From: Chloroflexota bacterium
GTDB taxonomy: Bacteria > Chloroflexota > Dehalococcoidia > SM23-28-2 > HRBIN24
NCBI GenBank assembly: GCA_030550295.1
Contig: JAUQPQ010000060.1
Location: forward strand, 1-9,866
Length of the DNA: 9,866 nt
Direction of reading: 5' to 3'
Positions 6,523 to 9,866 of this stretch are shown piece by piece. Every line of letters starts with the position of its first letter. The first letter of the stretch is position 1. Position numbers and translations under genes: made by a program. The notes beneath the pieces are model-generated. The model saw nothing but the letters and a program-made list of their open reading frames with translations, searched no databases and was not told the DNA's origin.

Positions 6523-7914
6523 ATGGCTAGGCAGCTTGTGGATCGGCCAGTTAAGGAGATAGAGGCGGTAAGGAAGGCGTGGAACTATCCTCTCTTCGAT
6601 GCCATCTTCCAGAGGCGAGCCCGTCGGTTCCCGCTGGGGGCAGAGTTCCCAGGGACGACTGCCCCCTTTAAGAGCCAGAAGGAGCCTGTGCCCCTGGACG
6701 AGATAGAGGAGGCCCTTTTGGTTATGGCGGGGACTGGGCTTTCTGGCCTGAACCTGGGAGCAGTAGACCTGCCATATGCCGACAAGGCGGGGGCCAACTG
6801 GTGTGGGAACACCATGATCCAGTGGCAAGGGCGCACTTATGCCTCGCCGTGCGCCTCTCATGGCACGGAGCTCTTCTTCACCAACGATGAAGGCGTCTAC
6901 ATGGTCAAGATGAAGGAAGTGGTCCCCGAGAGGATGAGAGAGATCGAAGGGGAGGACGACTGGGATCGCCTCGTCCAGGCCTTCCGGGCCCATACAGTGA
7001 AGTTGCAGGATGGGCGCCTGGATATCCCCATGGTGACAGGGGTGACCCTCCCCTTCAACCAGTGGAACGTCAACAAGCCAGGCACCACCCTCTTTATGCC
7101 CATCACCGATGTGACATGGGAGCTCATCAACATCATGATGCTGATAATGGACGAACCCAACTGCGTTTACATCTATGACGACCTTACGGGGGCCGAGCCG
7201 CTACGCAAGTGGGCTGACAGAGGCAAGCTTAACCGCAATGCTCCCATGGGACTCTCTGCCCTGGAGCGGGCGGCCACCATGGCCACGGCAGGTGTAGAGC
7301 AGGCCTTTATGCTCCAGAACATGTACCTGGCCCTGCAAGCCCTGGGGCTGGGAGGCTGGATCTTTGCCCCCAGCACGGCTCCCGTGGTCATGGGCGGTAC
7401 TCCCTTCACGAAGGGCCTCGGGTTCCGCTTCCACCCGGTGGAGAGGGCATCGCCCCTGCCTCGCCCCGACTGGCTGGGCCCCAGCCTTGGCAACCCAGTG
7501 GGCATCGATGGGCTATTTGAGGCCTATTGTCCCCCCTATTACCGCTCTATGGCCGATGCTGTCCAGGCTATATACGACGCCAAGTGGGGCCCCGAGGGCA
7601 TATACAAGGCCGGCCCTGCCTCCCTCAAGAACCGACAGGCCCTCGATCTGGAGGTGCCGAAGACTACGGAGTGGTGCCTGGAGGCCACCAAGGAGCTATG
7701 TGAGTACGTGTGGGAGACTTATGGGCGGTTCCCGGCCACAGTGGACGCCATGCAGATGGTCATCTGGCTGCAGGCCCACCACTTGGAGACGGACTTCTAC
7801 GACCAGTATGCCCTCCCTGGGGCCTATCACGAGGCCATAGCTCGCCACTTCGATGTGTGGCACGGAGGGAAGAAGCCGCGGCTCCTTTCCGAGGCTACCT
7901 CTGCTGCTGGCTAG
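6523..7914 (+). CDS. Large nitroreductase-superfamily-like protein, function unknown
   Basis: The protein is 463 residues from the ATG at 6523. I recognise no named family with certainty, but two blocks resemble the nitroreductase (FMN-binding) fold. Near the N-terminus, PLFDAIFQRRARRFPLG (about 23-39) followed by PVPLDEIEEALLVMAGTGLSG resembles the RRSxRxF entry and first helices. At about 247-282, ERAATMATAGVEQAFMLQNMYLALQALGLGGW resembles the late helix and glycine turn. Nitroreductases are typically near 200 residues, so this is roughly twice the size; between the blocks lies a long cysteine-, Asn- and Trp-containing region (GANWCGNTMIQWQGRTY, SPCASHGTELFFTNDEGVYM), and 180 more residues follow. 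There is no signal peptide or membrane segment, so it is probably cytoplasmic. ATG 6448 also has GGGGAGG upstream and would add 25 residues, but the candidate promoter lies inside that extension. It diverges from a flavin reductase gene, which supports a flavin-dependent role. Confidence 0.68.
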   Translation: MARQLVDRPVKEIEAVRKAWNYPLFDAIFQRRARRFPLGAEFPGTTAPFKSQKEPVPLDEIEEALLVMAGTGLSGLNLGAVDLPYADKAGANWCGNTMIQWQGRTYASPCASHGTELFFTNDEGVYMVKMKEVVPERMREIEGEDDWDRLVQAFRAHTVKLQDGRLDIPMVTGVTLPFNQWNVNKPGTTLFMPITDVTWELINIMMLIMDEPNCVYIYDDLTGAEPLRKWADRGKLNRNAPMGLSALERAATMATAGVEQAFMLQNMYLALQALGLGGWIFAPSTAPVVMGGTPFTKGLGFRFHPVERASPLPRPDWLGPSLGNPVGIDGLFEAYCPPYYRSMADAVQAIYDAKWGPEGIYKAGPASLKNRQALDLEVPKTTEWCLEATKELCEYVWETYGRFPATVDAMQMVIWLQAHHLETDFYDQYALPGAYHEAIARHFDVWHGGKKPRLLSEATSAAG

Positions 7915-7938
7915 GGGAACTTTGGGCATGAACTGTGC

Positions 7939-7971
7939 TGGGGGGCGGGGCCTTGCCAAACCCGCCCCCCA
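7939..7971 (+). terminator. GC-rich hairpin, possible terminator or attenuator
   Basis: Arms of 11 bp (TGGGGGGCGGG at 7939-7949 and its perfect complement at 7961-7971) enclose an 11-nt loop. Only a short CTTTGT follows, so intrinsic termination would be inefficient. It lies in the gap between the nitroreductase-like gene and the membrane protein gene on the same strand and may separate or attenuate the two units, or protect the 3' end of the first transcript. Confidence 0.55.
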
Positions 7972-8007
7972 CTTTGTAAATGGCCTTGGTTAAGGGGAGG
8001 ATACGGC

Positions 8008-8559
8008 ATGATCTTAGATGAGCTTCTCCGGGTAGCCCATACTGGCGCTGTCGCCTTGTATATAGGTGGGGCTATCATCGTCACCATAGCTTTGCGACGG
8101 GCGCAGACGGCCATACCTCCGGCTCAGGCGGCCATCATCGGCAACATTGTCGGCACCCAGTTCACCTACATATCATGGCTCTCGTTGGCTACCTGGGTGG
8201 CAAGCGGCTATTGGCTCTTGGCCCGAGGGGGATGGGCTGACGTCGCCTCTCCTTATACCCTCTTTGTGGCCCCCGATCTCCTAGAAGAAGGGAACGGCTG
8301 GATGATGATCCTGATGATCGCATCGTGGCTGGGAATGGTTATAAATGGCATCCTCATTACCTTCGTCCTGCGGCCGCGGCTGACCAAGCGTCTCAACCCT
8401 TCCCAGGCTTCTCCAGAAGCGGCAAGCAGACTTCAGCAAGAGATAACAGCTTCGGCCCGGCTGGTGGAGTTGCTGGCCTTCGCCAATCTCCTCCTGTGCA
8501 TAGCTGCCACTTTAGCTGGTCATCGTTTCTTCGAGCATGTGTACATCTACAGTTCCTGA
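8008..8559 (+). CDS. Four-helix integral membrane protein, CopD/DUF2269-like layout, function unknown
   Basis: This 183-residue protein has four hydrophobic segments at about residues 12-29, 50-71, 97-122 and 150-170, joined by short polar loops; the longest loop (about 124-149) is charged and probably cytoplasmic. The N-terminus (LLRVAHTGAVALYIGGA) resembles the first helix of CopD-like and DUF2269-like membrane proteins. Histidines at 11, 172 and 177 lie at helix ends and could bind heme or a metal, though this is conjecture. The start is clear: ATG 8008 has GGGGAGG 8 nt upstream. Its 3' end overlaps the next gene by 23 bp, so it is probably coupled to the PaaK-like pair, perhaps in uptake of, or electron transfer linked to, the same substrate. 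Confidence 0.72.
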   Translation: MILDELLRVAHTGAVALYIGGAIIVTIALRRAQTAIPPAQAAIIGNIVGTQFTYISWLSLATWVASGYWLLARGGWADVASPYTLFVAPDLLEEGNGWMMILMIASWLGMVINGILITFVLRPRLTKRLNPSQASPEAASRLQQEITASARLVELLAFANLLLCIAATLAGHRFFEHVYIYSS

Positions 8560-9427
8560 GAAAGGGGATTCCTTCAGGGGGAGGGCCGCCCGGACCCCCC
8601 TGTATGGTCGACTCCTTGGGGGCCGAGCCCCCAGGCGTTGGCAGGAGTGGCCGTTAGTGAGCTGGGATGACCTCGTGGCCGCCGACGACCCCTTTGGGGG
8701 CCGACTTGTACAAGGGGAAAAACCCCAGCTGATGGTTCAGGTAGGGGAGGGCTGGCCATTGTACTGGGCCTTTCAAAGGCGAGACCTACAGCGGATGGCC
8801 CACGTTTTGGCCTACTGCTGGCAGCGCTTGGGGGTGCGTCCCGGGCACACGGTGGCCATCTATGACTACGGCACTAGCCCCCTTGTCATGTTCGCCTCAG
8901 GGGCCTATACACCCTACCTTGAGGCTGGGGCCAGCGACCTGTTGGGGTGCACCACCGTCTGCAACGATGGGCTTCCGGAGATGGCCCTCCGGGCCCTGCA
9001 CCTTTTGAAATACCTCCTACCATCCTTCCTGTTCTTGGGCGAAGAAGGGGCGGAGGCCTTGGCCCAATCTGTACGTTCTTCTCATACCTCCCTTGCCGGC
9101 CTTACCGAGATGGCAGTCTTAGCCTTCGACGAGAGGCCCCTATCGCAAGGTGAGATCAATGGGTGGCGAAGAGTTCTAGGCGTTCCTGTGGCGCAGCTCC
9201 TCAGATCTGATCTCTGCCTCTTCCTTGCGCCTCCGTGTCCAAAGGGTTTGGGGTTCCACCCACCTCCCTGGTACCGCGTAGAAGTGACCTCCGGGGGTAG
9301 GCTCGTTGTAACTAACCTCGCCTTGACCTCTTGCGCTGTAGTGCGCCATGTCACCGACATCGTAGTGTCGTCCATCGGGAGGGGGCAATGCCCATGCGGC
9401 GAGAAAGGTGCCGTGGTCCGACTCTAA
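8537..9427 (+). CDS. Divergent PaaK-like (phenylacetate-CoA ligase-like) protein lacking ATP loop and C-terminal domain
   Basis: A 296-residue protein that follows the PaaK layout in shortened form. TPLYGRLLGG (about 20-29) corresponds to the VPFYR block, WDDLVAADDPFG to the KEDLR.ADPFG block, FQRRDLQRMAHVLAYCWQRLGVRPGHTVAIYDYG to the segment after the ATP loop, and GGRLVVTNLALTSCAVVRHVTDIVV...CPCG to the LVxTxLTxxAxPxxRYRTGD region. Where PaaK enzymes carry TSGTTGKP there is VQVGEGWPLYWAF, and the YGxTE motif is replaced by LRSDLCL. The protein stops just after CPCG, so the C-terminal lid with the catalytic lysine region (about 100 residues) is missing. It could be a regulatory or substrate-binding partner of the next gene product, or a decaying copy, but the frame is open and cleanly embedded in an operon. 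The start is uncertain: ATG 8537 overlaps the previous gene by 23 bp and has no obvious ribosome binding site. Confidence 0.66.
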   Translation: MCTSTVPEKGDSFRGRAARTPLYGRLLGGRAPRRWQEWPLVSWDDLVAADDPFGGRLVQGEKPQLMVQVGEGWPLYWAFQRRDLQRMAHVLAYCWQRLGVRPGHTVAIYDYGTSPLVMFASGAYTPYLEAGASDLLGCTTVCNDGLPEMALRALHLLKYLLPSFLFLGEEGAEALAQSVRSSHTSLAGLTEMAVLAFDERPLSQGEINGWRRVLGVPVAQLLRSDLCLFLAPPCPKGLGFHPPPWYRVEVTSGGRLVVTNLALTSCAVVRHVTDIVVSSIGRGQCPCGEKGAVVRL

Positions 9428-9866
9428 CCCTCCCTCACCCTTCCCAGGAACACCTGGACGAGGGCGAGTGCCTGCCGCCTGCGGTGTTGCGAAAGCAGCA
9501 GGAGGAAAAGCTCTTTTCGGTCTTGGAATATGCTTACCGTTGGGTGCCCTTCTACCGAGGGCTGTGGCAAAGGCTTGGCCTTCACCCTAGGAAGATCAAA
9601 GATTTGGCCGATTTCTCTTCGTTAGTGCCCCGAGTGCGAAAAGACGACCTCATCCAGGCCATCAGGGAGGAAGGCAGCGGTCGAGTAGGCCTAGAGGCTC
9701 TAAGAGGGGCAAGGCCAAGCAACATCGTCATGACTTCAGGTAGCCGAGGGTTCAATACCTTCGCCTTCCTAAGCCCTGGGGCGTTACTTGGGGACGACCT
9801 TCTCACTGCTGCCCGTGAGTTATGGGCCATGAAGGTGCGTCCGGGCCTCACGGTGCTCACTTTAGG
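9388..9866 (+). CDS. PaaK-like adenylate-forming enzyme, N-terminal part (runs off the window)
   Basis: The frame is open from the ATG at 9388 to the right edge (159 complete codons). Residues from about 51 read VLEYAYRWVPFYRGLWQRLG, the hallmark N-terminus of PaaK-type CoA ligases, followed by LADFSSLVPRVRKDDLIQAI (their LPxxTKxDL block) and then SNIVMTSGSRGFNTFAF, a recognisable version of the ATP-binding TSGTTG loop. These enzymes activate an aryl or other carboxylic acid as acyl-AMP and transfer it to CoA. The start is inferred: ATG 9388 has GGGAGG at 9377-9382; ATG 9394 in the same frame is an alternative. Either overlaps the preceding gene by 34-40 bp, so the first 30 or so residues are unlike PaaK, and a later start such as the GTG near 9482 is possible. 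Substrate specificity cannot be judged because the C-terminus is outside the window. Confidence 0.75.
   Translation, partial: MPMRRERCRGPTLTLPHPSQEHLDEGECLPPAVLRKQQEEKLFSVLEYAYRWVPFYRGLWQRLGLHPRKIKDLADFSSLVPRVRKDDLIQAIREEGSGRVGLEALRGARPSNIVMTSGSRGFNTFAFLSPGALLGDDLLTAARELWAMKVRPGLTVLTL

Noticed and set aside
6391..6993. 200-codon open frame on the minus strand opposite the nitroreductase-like gene
   Set aside because: It is antisense to a better-supported gene, has no recognisable domain and has an unnatural Pro/His/Gly composition.
7364..7840. 158-codon plus-strand frame inside the nitroreductase-like gene
   Set aside because: Its Arg/Pro/Ser/Trp-rich translation is typical of an out-of-frame reading of a GC-rich gene.
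1..9866. CRISPR arrays, tRNA or rRNA genes, insertion sequences, attachment sites
   Set aside because: I saw no regularly spaced repeats, cloverleaf-like segments, transposase-like proteins or terminal inverted repeats; the window looks like ordinary chromosomal operons.

Overview
The window is a moderately GC-rich bacterial chromosome segment with tightly packed genes, several GTG starts, strong purine-rich ribosome binding sites and overlapping stop/start junctions. Gene content (a Tad/Flp pilus cluster with adjacent TadE- and TadG-type minor pilins, a standalone two-domain SagB-type oxidoreductase, a YyaL-type thioredoxin-fold protein, a four-cysteine YggX-like protein and PaaK-like adenylating enzymes) fits a Chloroflexota-like, possibly thermophilic or subsurface organism. 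That placement is inference from gene content, not from a marker gene.

Layout. Positions 1-1817 (minus strand) hold the start of a Tad/Flp pilus operon, read right to left: Flp prepilin, TadE-like, TadG-like, then the first 48 codons of CpaB running off the left edge. Positions 1945-5748 (minus strand) hold a compact operon, YggX-like -> YyaL/DUF255 thioredoxin-fold protein -> two-domain SagB-type nitroreductase, with 11-bp and about 16-bp overlaps between genes. Positions 5850-6326 (minus) encode a flavin reductase. It diverges from a large nitroreductase-like protein of uncertain function (6523-7914, plus). The divergent interval carries two opposed TTGACA promoter candidates with 17-bp spacers and a 6+6 bp palindrome between them. 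After a GC-rich hairpin, a plus-strand operon follows: a four-helix membrane protein (8008-8559), a divergent PaaK-like protein that seems to lack the ATP-binding loop and the C-terminal domain (8537-9427), and the start of a second PaaK-like protein (9388 to the right edge) that keeps a recognisable TSGSRG loop.

How the genes may work together. The pilus genes form one surface-structure module. The YggX/YyaL/SagB operon looks like a redox or oxidative-stress module. The flavin reductase and the large nitroreductase-like protein form a divergent, probably co-regulated flavin pair. The two PaaK-like genes look like an adenylate-forming pair acting on an unknown carboxylic acid. Most interesting are the apparent pseudo-enzyme/enzyme PaaK pair and the large nitroreductase-like protein with its divergent flavin reductase and candidate operator.
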